A DNA stretch of 64,000 bases, taken from an uncultured Clostridia bacterium (GTDB lineage: Bacteria > Bacillota > Clostridia > Oscillospirales > Ruminococcaceae). The stretch covers positions 1 through 64,000 of the forward strand of contig CANQUJ010000001.1 in the NCBI GenBank assembly GCA_947627005.1, given 5' to 3'. Shown piece after piece: positions 8,671-18,326 of this stretch. Each line of letters starts with the position of its first letter. Within the stretch, counting starts at the first letter, position 1. The position numbers and the translations under genes are program-made. The notes below the pieces were generated by a model. The model worked only from the letters and a program-made list of their open reading frames with translations. It had not been told where the DNA came from and ran no database searches.

Positions 8671-9570
8671 TTAAATGTCTTTATATTCGGAAGAGGGGAA
8701 GGATGGCCTAAGCTTTGATACGATTCTGTCGAGAATATGCCGCCAGAATTTGTTGAACCACCCGAATCTGCCGAAGAGCCTTACAACGGTCGGGCTTACG
8801 GCATAGTAGACTTTGATAAAAGCTCTGCCGAAAAAGGTGGAGCTTAGTTTTTCGTCGCGGTAGCGCCTTAGCACCCGGACCTCGGGGCAGTCGTACGAGC
8901 CGTATACTGCGGTCGCGATATAGCAGCCCTTTTTTGCGGCGGGCTTGTCTTCGGCAGGCGGGGTGGAAGGAAAGGCGGCAATCTCTGCCTCGTTTATCAA
9001 GCTGAAATGGTGTATTCTTTTTACCGGAAGCGCCGCAAGCTGTTCGTCGATCCGCTTTTTAATGTATTCGGGCTGAACTCCGTAGCTTGTCCAAAGCTTG
9101 ATGATAGGGATCCCGGCCTCTTCGCATATTTTCGCGACCTTTTCGTCGCGCTCGCGCCTGTAGCGGTCGAGATGAGACTGATCGTTAATTTCTATGACGA
9201 TTTTCGGCGCGTAATCGCAGTCGGTGATTAAAAAATCGACGTTGCGAAAAAGCTCGTTGCGAAATCTTGCGCCGTCGGTGCGGTCGATGAACGAGGCGAG
9301 ATTTATCTGTGGAAATATGTGATATTCGGCGGGCAGAGCGGCGGATATCGCCTTAAAAAATTCGTTCTCGCTTTTTGAAATAAGCCTATCGCGCGGGGAG
9401 TAAAGGTATTCGTCTGCGTTGATATCCTTGACGGTTTTGCAGGGCGCGCCGGCGTAATGCCACTCGCCGCAAAGGGGGCATTTGATTATTTCGCCGCTTT
9501 CGCGCTTTTGGTTACATTCTTTGCAAAGCGGGTATTTCCCGCTTTCGGCTCCGCATATCCGACACTTCAT
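8671..9570 (-). CDS. Zinc-ribbon + DUF2726 (nuclease-like) + CFI-box C-terminal domain protein
   Basis: N-terminal CRICG..CKEC and CPLCGEWH; DUF2726-like 'LISKSENEFFKAISAALPAEYHIFPQINLASFI...VDFLITDCDYAPKIVIEINDQSH'; C-terminal 'CYIATAVYGSYDCPEVRVLRRYRDEKLSSTFFGRAFIKVYYAVSPTVVRLFG'. Confidence 0.75.
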   Translation of the reverse strand: MKCRICGAESGKYPLCKECNQKRESGEIIKCPLCGEWHYAGAPCKTVKDINADEYLYSPRDRLISKSENEFFKAISAALPAEYHIFPQINLASFIDRTDGARFRNELFRNVDFLITDCDYAPKIVIEINDQSHLDRYRRERDEKVAKICEEAGIPIIKLWTSYGVQPEYIKKRIDEQLAALPVKRIHHFSLINEAEIAAFPSTPPAEDKPAAKKGCYIATAVYGSYDCPEVRVLRRYRDEKLSSTFFGRAFIKVYYAVSPTVVRLFGRFGWFNKFWRHILDRIVSKLRPSFPSSEYKDI

Positions 9571-9733
9571 AAAAATCATTCCTTTTAAAAAATAGCCGCG
9601 TGCGCGGCGAAATCGCCGGTTTTGCGGGCTTGGCCGATCGAGCGGCAAAATGGCGAAGGGAACGCAATAATCCCGGAAAAATTATATCATATTGTTTACA
9701 TATTTTCAAGTGAGATTTAAATAAAATATGGCC

Positions 9734-9762
9734 TTGATTTTTTCACCCGCATATGCTATACT
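9734..9762 (+). promoter_or_regulatory. SigA-type promoter for the cysE-cysS operon
   Basis: TTGATT-N17-TATACT directly upstream of the T-box leader. Confidence 0.65.
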
Positions 9763-9780
9763 GCATATAATATCCAAAAG

Positions 9781-9992
9781 CCGTGAACGGGCAGAGTAGC
9801 TTATCTTTGATACCGAAGAGAGCGGGGGGCGCTGAAATCCCCGCGTATCGGGGTCTGCGAAGTGCGCCCGCAAGCTCGGCGGGGGAATCGAGTATCCCGC
9901 CGCGTTCGCCGCGTTAAGGCATCGAGTGAAAATCGGAGTGGAACCGCGTTTTATAACGCCTCCTTCGCCTTTGCGGCAAGGGGGATTTTTTA
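9781..9992 (+). ncRNA. T-box leader (tRNA-Cys-sensing) with terminator
   Basis: Typical T-box 5' region (GAACGGGCAGAGTAGC...GAAGAGAGCGGGGGGCGCTGAAATCCCCGC), candidate specifier TGC in GGTCTGCGAAGTGCGCCC, T-box GGAGTGGAACCGCG, terminator CTCCTTCGCCTTTGCGGCAAGGGGGATTTTTT. Downstream genes are cysE and cysS. Confidence 0.9.
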
Positions 9993-10032
9993 CATTCCGG
10001 GCCCTTATTTCATTTTGAAAAGAGGAATTCTC

Positions 10033-10692
10033 TTGAATCTTAAATCTTTTTTTGACCGCGTCGTCGAAGACGTAGACTCGGTTCGCGAGCGCGACCCGGC
10101 GGCGAAGTCCCGACTCGAGGTTTTGCTGACCTATTCCGGCGTTCACGCCGTTTTGATCTATCGCCTCGCGCACAAGCTGTATGTAAACCAATTTAAACTC
10201 ACCGCACGCGCGCTCTCGCAGCTCGGAAGACTTCTCACCGGGATCGAGATCCATCCCGCCGCGAAGATCGGCAGGGGGCTGTTTATAGACCACGGCGCGG
10301 GGGTGGTCATCGGCGAAACCGCCGAGATCGGCGACAACTGTCTTTTGTATCAAGGGGCGACCCTCGGAGGAACCGGCAAGGGCAAGGGCAAGCGCCACCC
10401 GACCCTCGGCAACAACGTGATGGTCGGCTGCGGGGCGAAGGTTTTAGGACCGTTTAAAGTCGGCGACAACGCAAAGATCGCCGCAAACGCCGTAGTGCTC
10501 GAGGCTGTGCCCGCAAACGCGACCGCAGTCGGCGTTCCCGCAAGGGTGGTAAGGCGAAACGGCGTTCGGGTCAACGACCTCGACCAGGTCCATATCCCCG
10601 ACCCCGTATCGCAGGAGCTTTGCCGCCAGCGCGCAAAGATAGAAGAGCTTGAGCGCGAAATTGAAACGCTTAAAAATCAAAAGAAGGACTGA
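10033..10692 (+). CDS. cysE: Serine O-acetyltransferase
   Basis: Left-handed beta-helix acetyltransferase ([60 protein letters not shown]). Likely TTG start at 10033 after AAGAGGAATTC. Confidence 0.93.
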   Translation: MNLKSFFDRVVEDVDSVRERDPAAKSRLEVLLTYSGVHAVLIYRLAHKLYVNQFKLTARALSQLGRLLTGIEIHPAAKIGRGLFIDHGAGVVIGETAEIGDNCLLYQGATLGGTGKGKGKRHPTLGNNVMVGCGAKVLGPFKVGDNAKIAANAVVLEAVPANATAVGVPARVVRRNGVRVNDLDQVHIPDPVSQELCRQRAKIEELEREIETLKNQKKD

Positions 10693-10697
10693 TATAA

Positions 10698-12107
10698 ATG
10701 AAGCTTTACAACAGCCTTACAAGGACAAAGGACGAATTTAAGACCCATACTCCCGGCCGGGCAGAGATGTATACCTGCGGGCCGACCGTTTATCACTACG
10801 CCCACATCGGCAACCTGCGGTCGTATATTATGGAAGACGTTTTGGAAAAATATCTTCGCTGGTCGGGGTATGAAGTCAACCGCGTTATGAACATCACCGA
10901 CGTCGGGCATCTGACCTCGGACGGCGACACCGGCGACGACAAAATGCTCAAAGGCGCGAAGCGTGAGCATAAGACGGTTATGGAGATCGCGAAGTTTTAT
11001 ACCGACGCTTTCTTCGCCGACTGCGAAAAGCTTAATATCCGCAAGCCTAAGACTATCGTTCCCGCGACGAGCTATATCGGCGAATTTATAAAGGTCATCT
11101 CCTCGCTGATCGAAAAGGGCTATGCCTATGAGGCGGGCGGGAATATATATTTCGACACCTCGAAGCTTGAAAAATACTACGTCTTCAACGATTTTTCGGA
11201 GGAAGACCTTGCGGTCGGCGTTCGCGAAGGGGTCGAGGCGGACGGCAACAAGCGCAACAAGACCGACTTCGTTCTTTGGTTCACAAAGTCGAAGTTCGAG
11301 GATCAGGAGCTTAAGTGGGAGTCGCCCTGGGGGATAGGATACCCCGGGTGGCACATCGAGTGCTCATGCATTTCGATGAAAAACAACGGCGAATATCTCG
11401 ATTTGCACTGCGGAGGAATCGATAACGCATTCCCGCATCACACCAACGAGATCGCGCAGTCGGAGGCTTATCTCGGGCATGAGTGGTGCCGCCAGTGGTT
11501 CCATGTGCACCACCTTAACACCGAGGGCGGAAAGATGTCTAAGTCGAAGGGCGAATTTTTGACAGTCTCGCTTTTGGAGCAAAAGGGCTACGACCCGCTC
11601 GCTTACCGCTTCTTCTGCCTTCAGAGCCACTATCGCAAGGGGCTTATGTTCAGCTGGGAGAATCTTGACAACGCCGCGGCGGCTTATTCTAAGCTTATAG
11701 ACAGAATCTCGCGGCTTAAGCAGGAGGGAAGCGGCGAAGACGAAAAATGCGCCGCCCTGCGCCAAAACTTTAAAGAGGCGATGGACAACGACCTTAACAC
11801 CTCGCTTGCGATAACCGCTTTATACGACGTTCTGAAGTCGGATATCCCGGAGGGAGACAAGCTTGGGCTTATCGCGGACTTTGACAGCGTTTTGTCTTTG
11901 GGGCTTATCGACAGGGCGAAAAAGCTTTCTTCGGCGAAGCCGAACGACGAAGAGATCCCGGCGGAGATAGCCGAGCTTATCGAAGAGCGAAAGGCCGCGA
12001 GGAAAGAGAGGAACTTCGCCCTTGCGGACGAGATCAGAGACAAAATCTCGGCGCTCGGGTATATAGTCGAAGAGACCCGCGAGGGGACTAAGATTCGCCG
12101 CGCTTAG
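10698..12107 (+). CDS. cysS: Cysteine--tRNA ligase
   Basis: MYTCGPTVYHYAHIGNLR, GWHIECSCIS, GGKMSKSKGEF (KMSKS). Confidence 0.97.
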   Translation: MKLYNSLTRTKDEFKTHTPGRAEMYTCGPTVYHYAHIGNLRSYIMEDVLEKYLRWSGYEVNRVMNITDVGHLTSDGDTGDDKMLKGAKREHKTVMEIAKFYTDAFFADCEKLNIRKPKTIVPATSYIGEFIKVISSLIEKGYAYEAGGNIYFDTSKLEKYYVFNDFSEEDLAVGVREGVEADGNKRNKTDFVLWFTKSKFEDQELKWESPWGIGYPGWHIECSCISMKNNGEYLDLHCGGIDNAFPHHTNEIAQSEAYLGHEWCRQWFHVHHLNTEGGKMSKSKGEFLTVSLLEQKGYDPLAYRFFCLQSHYRKGLMFSWENLDNAAAAYSKLIDRISRLKQEGSGEDEKCAALRQNFKEAMDNDLNTSLAITALYDVLKSDIPEGDKLGLIADFDSVLSLGLIDRAKKLSSAKPNDEEIPAEIAELIEERKAARKERNFALADEIRDKISALGYIVEETREGTKIRRA

Positions 12108-12127
12108 ATTTTGAAGGAGAAAAAACC

Positions 12128-12742
12128 ATGAAATTTCACTATATGGGAAAATTCGACGGCAACCCCGAAAACCTCCCGACGCGCGAGCACGAGGAGGGGT
12201 ATGTGCCCTTTAAAGAACCCTCGGCCGAAAAGCTGCCGATAGTTGTGAACCTTCTGGCGCTCGCGATAACGGTTATTCTGATGATACCCGTTGTGATACT
12301 CGGAAAGGGCGGAAGGGCCGCGTTTTTGGACAGTTACGGGATAATCCCGTTTATGCTGATTTTCGTCGGGATATGCCTTGTCGGCACGTCTGTCGTTCTG
12401 CCTCACGAGTTTTTACACGCGACATGCTTCAAGGGCGACGTGTATATGTACACCAACCTGAAGCAGGGGCTTTGCTTTGTGGTCGGGCCGGAACTTTTTT
12501 CAAAGGCGAGGTTCGTGATAATGTGCATGCTCCCGAACATCGTTTTCGGGATAATACCGTATATAATATGGATAATCTTCCCGGACCTTTGGTATATAGG
12601 GCTTTGGGGCGCGATGGCCGTCGGAATGGGCGGGGGCGACTATATGAACGCCTTTAACGCGCTCGTACAGGTTCCGAAGGGCGCGAAGACGTATATGAAC
12701 GGAATGAACAGCTTTTGGGTCAAGACCGATAAGGAGATTTAA
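12128..12742 (+). CDS. DUF3267-family membrane protein (putative zincin-like)
   Basis: Multiple TM helices with HEFLHATCFKG. Confidence 0.75.
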   Translation: MKFHYMGKFDGNPENLPTREHEEGYVPFKEPSAEKLPIVVNLLALAITVILMIPVVILGKGGRAAFLDSYGIIPFMLIFVGICLVGTSVVLPHEFLHATCFKGDVYMYTNLKQGLCFVVGPELFSKARFVIMCMLPNIVFGIIPYIIWIIFPDLWYIGLWGAMAVGMGGGDYMNAFNALVQVPKGAKTYMNGMNSFWVKTDKEI

Positions 12743-12744
12743 AG

Positions 12745-13539
12745 ATGGCCGAAGAATACAAAAACCCGAACAAAAGGGTCCCGAACCCGCTTAAAAACAA
12801 GTCTTTCGCAAGATATCTCGGGATATCCCTCGTCGCGATATTCGTCATTCTGATCTTTCTGTTCTTTATCTGGGCCGCAGGGGCGAGGCAGCGGGGGATC
12901 CCGGACGAAATCGACTTTATACAGCTTAAAACGCCGGAGGATTCGGCGCCGGTGGCGGTGTTCGAGACGAGCGCGGGGACTATAAAGGCGGTGCTCTTCC
13001 CCGAAGAGACGCCGGAATACTACGCGTATTTTAAAAATCTCGTCGAATCGGGCTACTACGACGGAACCTACGTCTGCGCGGCGGTCGACGGGGCTTACGC
13101 CCTTGGCGGAACAAAAAATCCGAACCCCGACGAGGCGCAGACCGAGGATTCGGATATGACCCAGATCAAGGCGGAGATTTCGGACAACCTTTGGCCGCTT
13201 AAGGGCGCGCTGTGCTCGTTTATCGGCTCGAAATTCGGAAAGAACTACGCCGGCTCGAGCATTATCTTCATCAACGACGTTACGGTGGTCAACGCGGCAT
13301 ATATGGACGAAAGCGCGCTTAAACGCGCCTACGGCGATCAGCTTGGCGGGGCGTTTTCGGAATACGGCGGGATACCCACCTTTTCAAACGAATACACCAT
13401 CTTCGCGCAGGTATACGACGGCTGGGACGCTTTTGAGGCGATTTTGGGGGCGGAGGTTTTGGAGAGCGGCCAGCCCGCCGAGGACATAGTTTTTGAGAGG
13501 GTATACCTTTCAACCTACGGCGAACAGAAGCCGGAATAA
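12745..13539 (+). CDS. Cyclophilin-type peptidyl-prolyl isomerase-like protein, N-terminal TM anchor
   Basis: VAVFETSAGTIKAVLFPEETPEYYAYFKNLVESGYYDGT and GGTKNPNPDEA; active site divergent from canonical cyclophilins. Confidence 0.7.
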   Translation: MAEEYKNPNKRVPNPLKNKSFARYLGISLVAIFVILIFLFFIWAAGARQRGIPDEIDFIQLKTPEDSAPVAVFETSAGTIKAVLFPEETPEYYAYFKNLVESGYYDGTYVCAAVDGAYALGGTKNPNPDEAQTEDSDMTQIKAEISDNLWPLKGALCSFIGSKFGKNYAGSSIIFINDVTVVNAAYMDESALKRAYGDQLGGAFSEYGGIPTFSNEYTIFAQVYDGWDAFEAILGAEVLESGQPAEDIVFERVYLSTYGEQKPE

Positions 13540-13558
13540 AAAACTTTTCAAAAAACTA

Positions 13559-13587
13559 TGGACATTCGCGAGTTTTTATAGTATAAT
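13559..13587 (+). promoter_or_regulatory. SigA-type promoter upstream of the SurA/PrsA-like lipoprotein
   Basis: TGGACA-N17-TATAAT. Confidence 0.6.
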
Positions 13588-13644
13588 AAGCGGGTATGCC
13601 GAAGATTCGGCGAAAAAACTGATTTCTGAAAAGAGGAAAACCGA

Positions 13645-14847
13645 ATGAATCTTTTAAAAAGAATTGCCGCCGCGGTTATGGTTGTCTGCGTTCTGCTTTC
13701 GTTCGCGGGCTGCGGCGATACCACTTGGATAGCCGAGATCGACGGCGAAACAGTTCCGAGCGGGCTTTATATCTACTACCTTTCCGAGGGGTACGGCGCC
13801 GCGGTCGGCGAGCTTTATCAGCAGAACAGCGACTATGCGATGCACTATCTTTATTACGCCAACTACGGATATGTCGACACCTCGATTTTAGACGTTGCGC
13901 TTGAAAGCGGGCAGACGGTTAGGGAATACATCGCCGCATACGCGCTCGATATGTGCAGACAGGCGAAGGTTGTGGACAAGCTCTTCGACGAGATCGGTCT
14001 TACCATACCCGAGGAGGACCAGGACCTTATCGACAGCCAGGTAAGAAGCGCCTGGAACTCTAACGGCGAGATGCTCGAATCGAAGGGCGTAAGCCAGACC
14101 TCGCTCGAGGCGGCGATAGTCGCGAAATATAAAGAAAACGCCGTATTCGACAAATACTACGAGATCGGCGGACTTAACGGAACCACCGAGGAAGAGATCG
14201 AGGCATATTTCAGCGACAATTACGCAAGAGTCAAATATATGACCTTCACCTTTGCCGACAATATCGACGACGCAGTCGACGACGAGAGAAAGGACGAACA
14301 GTATAACCTTGCGCAGTCTTATCTCGAGCGCGCCGAGGCCGGGGAGTCGATGGACGACCTTATCGCGGAATACAACAAAGTCCAAGCCGCCGCTAACGGC
14401 GAGACTGCGGACGAAGCCGAGTCCGAAGAAGAGGCCGAGCCCGAGACCGACGATACCGCCGGCGAGACCGAAGAGGATTCGACCGACGAGACCGCCGAGG
14501 AAGACGATACCGCCGAAGCCGAGGAAGAGACCGACGAATACGCCAACGAGATTATTTTGAGCAAAGACGCCCAATATCCGACCGAGAAGTTCGTAAACTA
14601 CGTCTTCACCGCTTGCGAGGTCGGCGGATACACCGTTATCCAGGACGATACCTGCTTCTATCTCGTACAAAGGCTTGACGTTTTGGAGCGCGAGGGGCTT
14701 TACGACAACTACCGCGATTCCATTCTCGTCGAGCTGTTCGACAGCGACTACACCAAGCTTATAAACGACAAGCTTGCGGAATACGAAGTCGTCATCAACC
14801 AAAAGTCGGTAGACCGCTATAAAGTCGACGACGTTTTTGAGGACTGA
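13645..14847 (+). CDS. Lipoprotein, SurA/PrsA-like foldase N-terminal domain, with acidic low-complexity insert
   Basis: Lipobox LLSFAGC; IAEIDGETVPSGLYIYYLSEGY; acidic segment ADEAESEEEAEPETDDTAGETEEDSTDETAEEDDTAEAEEETDEY. Confidence 0.7.
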   Translation: MNLLKRIAAAVMVVCVLLSFAGCGDTTWIAEIDGETVPSGLYIYYLSEGYGAAVGELYQQNSDYAMHYLYYANYGYVDTSILDVALESGQTVREYIAAYALDMCRQAKVVDKLFDEIGLTIPEEDQDLIDSQVRSAWNSNGEMLESKGVSQTSLEAAIVAKYKENAVFDKYYEIGGLNGTTEEEIEAYFSDNYARVKYMTFTFADNIDDAVDDERKDEQYNLAQSYLERAEAGESMDDLIAEYNKVQAAANGETADEAESEEEAEPETDDTAGETEEDSTDETAEEDDTAEAEEETDEYANEIILSKDAQYPTEKFVNYVFTACEVGGYTVIQDDTCFYLVQRLDVLEREGLYDNYRDSILVELFDSDYTKLINDKLAEYEVVINQKSVDRYKVDDVFED

Positions 14848-14911
14848 GATTTAAATAGCGCAAAAAACCGGCGCTCTCTTTATCGGAGAACGCCGGATTT
14901 ATTATGCCTTT

Positions 14912-16294
14912 TTATTCTTCTTCGCAGACCCGAACGATAGCCTCGGCGAAGATCTTGGCGTTTTCTATAAGAGCGTCGACCCGAATAAATTCGTCCGCGC
15001 CGTGGATTCGGTTGTCTTCGCCTTCGATCTCGCAGCCGAAGGCGACCCCGCCCTCGGTTCCGTGAACGTAAGTTCCGCCGCCGATGGCAAGACATTCGCC
15101 CTTTTTGCCGGTCACGGCCTCGTATGCCGAGAGAAGCTTTTTTACGAACGGGCTGTCGGCCGAAACGCAGTGCGGCTCGCTTCCGCCGATTTTGTGCTCG
15201 AATCCCGCCCTTTCAAGCGCCGCGCCGAGTCTTTTTGAGACTTCTTTGACGCTTCCGCAGATCGGGAACCTTATGTCAATCCCGCCGGAAAATTCGCCGT
15301 TCTCGTAGTCTAAAATGCTGAACGCGAGGGTCAGCGCGCCGGAGGTTTCGTCTTTCATCGCGACCCCGGCGGTTTTGCCGTCGGTCTCTTTATAAGGAAA
15401 TTCGCGCGCAAGAGCGCAAAGCCTTTCCCCGGCCTCTCCGCCGAGGTCTATAAGGCTTAAAAGCTTTATAAGCGCGGTCAGCGCATTGTCGCCGACGTCG
15501 GGGGTAGAGGCGTGGGCGCTCGTCCCGACTGCGCTTATGACCGTTTCTTCGCCGGCTTTTTTTACCTCGAATTTGACGGTGCAGCCGGCCTTTTTTATCG
15601 CGGCGGAGATTTCTTCTTCGCCGACCCCTTTAAGCGCCGCAGAGGCCGAGGCCGGAACGGCGTTTATAGTCCTTCCGCCGTGAAGATAAACAAGCTTTTC
15701 GGAGCTTGCCTTTGCGGTAAATCTTGCGCCGATATGCCCCTTTTCGATGTTAATAAGGGGGTAGCTCGCGTCGGGGGTAAAGAGCCAGCGCGGGGTCTTC
15801 GCGTGGGCCTTGAAGTAGGCTATGTCCGAAGAGCCGCACTCCTCGTCCGTCCCGACGATAAGCTCGAAGCCGTGTTTAAGCCTGACGCCCGAGTCTTTAA
15901 GGGCTTTCATCGCATAGATGACCGAGACCGCCGGGCCCTTGTCGTCCATCGCGCCCCGCCCGAAAAGCTTGCCGTCTTTGATCTCTGCCTTAAACGGGTC
16001 TAAGGTCCAGCCGTCGCCGGCGGGGACTACGTCTAAATGCGCGAGTATTCCGAGAAGCGGCTCGCCGTCGGTAAAGCTTGCCGTGCCGGCATAGCCGTCG
16101 ATATTTTCGGTCTTAAACCCGAGCTCGCGGCATATTTCGAGCGTTTTGTCGAGACATTCGCGGGCGGGTTTGCCGAACGGCGCGCCCTCGGCGGGCTCTT
16201 GCCGATAGCTCGGATAGGAGATCAGCTTTGAAAGGGTCTCGCAGATCTCGCCGCGCATGCCCTCGATTCTCTCGAAAATATTCTGCATTTCCAT
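14912..16294 (-). CDS. M20 family dipeptidase (PepV/Sapep-like)
   Basis: GILAHLDVVPAGDGWTLDPF, LFGRGAMDDKGP, VGTDEECGSSD; start set to MEMQNIF. Confidence 0.9.
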   Translation of the reverse strand: MEMQNIFERIEGMRGEICETLSKLISYPSYRQEPAEGAPFGKPARECLDKTLEICRELGFKTENIDGYAGTASFTDGEPLLGILAHLDVVPAGDGWTLDPFKAEIKDGKLFGRGAMDDKGPAVSVIYAMKALKDSGVRLKHGFELIVGTDEECGSSDIAYFKAHAKTPRWLFTPDASYPLINIEKGHIGARFTAKASSEKLVYLHGGRTINAVPASASAALKGVGEEEISAAIKKAGCTVKFEVKKAGEETVISAVGTSAHASTPDVGDNALTALIKLLSLIDLGGEAGERLCALAREFPYKETDGKTAGVAMKDETSGALTLAFSILDYENGEFSGGIDIRFPICGSVKEVSKRLGAALERAGFEHKIGGSEPHCVSADSPFVKKLLSAYEAVTGKKGECLAIGGGTYVHGTEGGVAFGCEIEGEDNRIHGADEFIRVDALIENAKIFAEAIVRVCEEE

Positions 16295-16307
16295 AAAAAT
16301 CGCTCCT

Positions 16308-18179
16308 TTACATATTCTTTTTAACAAGCGCCATCGCCGATATCGGCGGAACGACCACGCCCTCGCAGAAGGTCGCAAGGGGGTCGGTCGAAGCCTTTAC
16401 GTCGCTGACGTGAAGATTCCATTCGCCCTCGGGAAGAATGAACATCTTTGCGCGGGGGACGGGGTTTATCAGAATCAAAAGCTCTTCGCTTCCGCTAAGC
16501 TTTATCGCGACGGTGCCGTCCGGCGAATTTAAAACCTCGCTCGCGTGCTCGATATCCCAAAAGCTTCTTAGCCGAAGGATAGGGTGGGCCTTTCTGAACG
16601 CTATAAGCCCCGCGAAATAGTCGGATTCGCGGCGGTTGGGGTCGAGCATATACCACTTAAGGCCGTTTACGTCGTCCGGCGAACAGTAGCTGTTGTGGTC
16701 GAATTTGCCGTCGCCGAGGGATTTGGAGCGCATAAATTCCTGACCCGCGTGGATAAATGGTATCCCCTGCGCCAAAAGAACAAGCGCCCCGGCAAGGCGA
16801 GCCATCTTTTTGCGGTCTTCCTCGTGGCAGCAGCCGACCGAAAGGGTGAGCTTGTCCCAAAGAGTCAGATTGTCGTGGACTTCGCAGTAGTTGATTATCT
16901 GGCAGGGCGAGCCCGCCCAGCCCGCCGAGCCGAGCAGCCCGGTTATTATCGACTGGCGGAAGTGGAAGTTTCCGCTTATATAGCCGAGGTCTTCGTCCCT
17001 AAAGGTGTCGCCTTTAATCGCGTCGCGGTAATTGTCGTTAAAATAGGCGTACTGCGGGGTGTATCTCGCGTTTTGCTTAAACGCCGCCTTTTCGTATTCA
17101 AGGGCGCTCGCGCCGCCCGTCCAGCCCTCGCCGTATACGAGCGCCGAGGGGTTTATCTCATGCAGACGCTTTTCGATGAGGTTTAAGGTGTCTATATCAA
17201 TAAGCGCCATAAGGTCGAATCTGAATCCGTCGATCTTATATTCTCTTGCCCACCAAAGAACAGAGTCGATTATATATTTTCTGACCTGCTCGCGCTCCGA
17301 GGCGAGCTCGTTTCCGCAGCCCGAGCCGTTTGAAAAGCTTCCGTCCTGCCAACGGCGGTAGTAGTATCCGGGGTAGGTAAGGTTAAGGCAGGAGTCTTCG
17401 GTTCGGTAGGTGTGGTTGTATACAACGTCCATTACAACGCCGATTCCGGCCTCGTGAAGGGATTTTACGAGCTTTTTAAGCTCTTTGACCCTAAGCGCCG
17501 GGTCGGAAGGGTCGGCGGAATAAGAGCCCTCGGGAACGTTGTAGTTAGAGGGGTTGTAGCCCCAGTTATATGACCGCTTGGGGTTCAGCTCGTCGACTCC
17601 TTCAAAGTCGAACACCGGCATAAGCTGAACGTGGGTTATCCCCAGCTTTTTAAGATGCCCGAGGCAGGTCGGCTCGCCGGAGGGCAGGCGGCTTTCGGTC
17701 TCGCAAAAGGCGGTGAATTTCCCCCTCTCCCATGCCGGGATCTTTCCGGTCGGGTCGGAGGAAAAATCCCGCACCGAGAGCTCGTATATGACCGCGTCGG
17801 CGGGGCTTTTAAGCTTGACGTAGCTCTCGTTTTCCCAGCCGTCCGGGTCGGTCTTTTTAAAGTCGATTATACAACCGCGCTTGCCGTTCGCCCCGACGGC
17901 TTTCGCGTATACGTCTACCGCCTCGGCGGTGTTGCCGCCGTATGTAAACGCGTAGGTATAATAGAGCCCCTCGAGCCTTTTGGGGTATTCGTAGCTCCAG
18001 ACTCCGTCCTGGCCGAGGGCCATCGGGATAACGTCGCAGGGGGCGTCTTCTTGGTTGCCGTAGAGCATAAGCTTTGCTTCTTCGGCCTTGGGGGCGTATA
18101 CCGCGAAAGAGGTAGAATTCTCTTTGAGTTCGGCCCCGAGGGGGCGGGCGCTTTTTTCTTCGATATCGTTAAAATGCAT
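16308..18179 (-). CDS. pulA: Type I pullulanase
   Basis: YNWGYNPSNYNVPEGSYS signature, VVMDVVYNHT, DGFRFDLMALID, GEGWTGG, plus N-terminal CBM48-like region. Confidence 0.95.
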   Translation of the reverse strand: MHFNDIEEKSARPLGAELKENSTSFAVYAPKAEEAKLMLYGNQEDAPCDVIPMALGQDGVWSYEYPKRLEGLYYTYAFTYGGNTAEAVDVYAKAVGANGKRGCIIDFKKTDPDGWENESYVKLKSPADAVIYELSVRDFSSDPTGKIPAWERGKFTAFCETESRLPSGEPTCLGHLKKLGITHVQLMPVFDFEGVDELNPKRSYNWGYNPSNYNVPEGSYSADPSDPALRVKELKKLVKSLHEAGIGVVMDVVYNHTYRTEDSCLNLTYPGYYYRRWQDGSFSNGSGCGNELASEREQVRKYIIDSVLWWAREYKIDGFRFDLMALIDIDTLNLIEKRLHEINPSALVYGEGWTGGASALEYEKAAFKQNARYTPQYAYFNDNYRDAIKGDTFRDEDLGYISGNFHFRQSIITGLLGSAGWAGSPCQIINYCEVHDNLTLWDKLTLSVGCCHEEDRKKMARLAGALVLLAQGIPFIHAGQEFMRSKSLGDGKFDHNSYCSPDDVNGLKWYMLDPNRRESDYFAGLIAFRKAHPILRLRSFWDIEHASEVLNSPDGTVAIKLSGSEELLILINPVPRAKMFILPEGEWNLHVSDVKASTDPLATFCEGVVVPPISAMALVKKNM

Positions 18180-18275
18180 CTTATCCGTTCCTTTTGAAAA
18201 AATTCTCTACCGTAGTATTATATTCCGTTTTGCCGCCGATTTCAATAGCAAATTTCCCGGTTTTTCAATAAGCTG

Positions 18276-18304
18276 TTGATTTTGGGCGAAAGGTCTGTTA
18301 TAAT
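18276..18304 (+). promoter_or_regulatory. SigA-type promoter
   Basis: TTGATT-N17-TATAAT followed by AAAGGAGG and ATG at 18327. Confidence 0.65.
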
Positions 18305-18326
18305 TCATAAAAAGGAGGTTTTTGTT

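Noticed and set aside
9706-10398. 230-aa minus-strand ORF over the T-box leader and cysE
   Set aside because: Overlaps a convincing T-box RNA and the cysE coding region; no recognisable protein motif.
12745-13539. Calling a fully active cyclophilin
   Set aside because: Overall similarity is clear but typical active-site FHR-type motif is not seen; reported only as PPIase-like.
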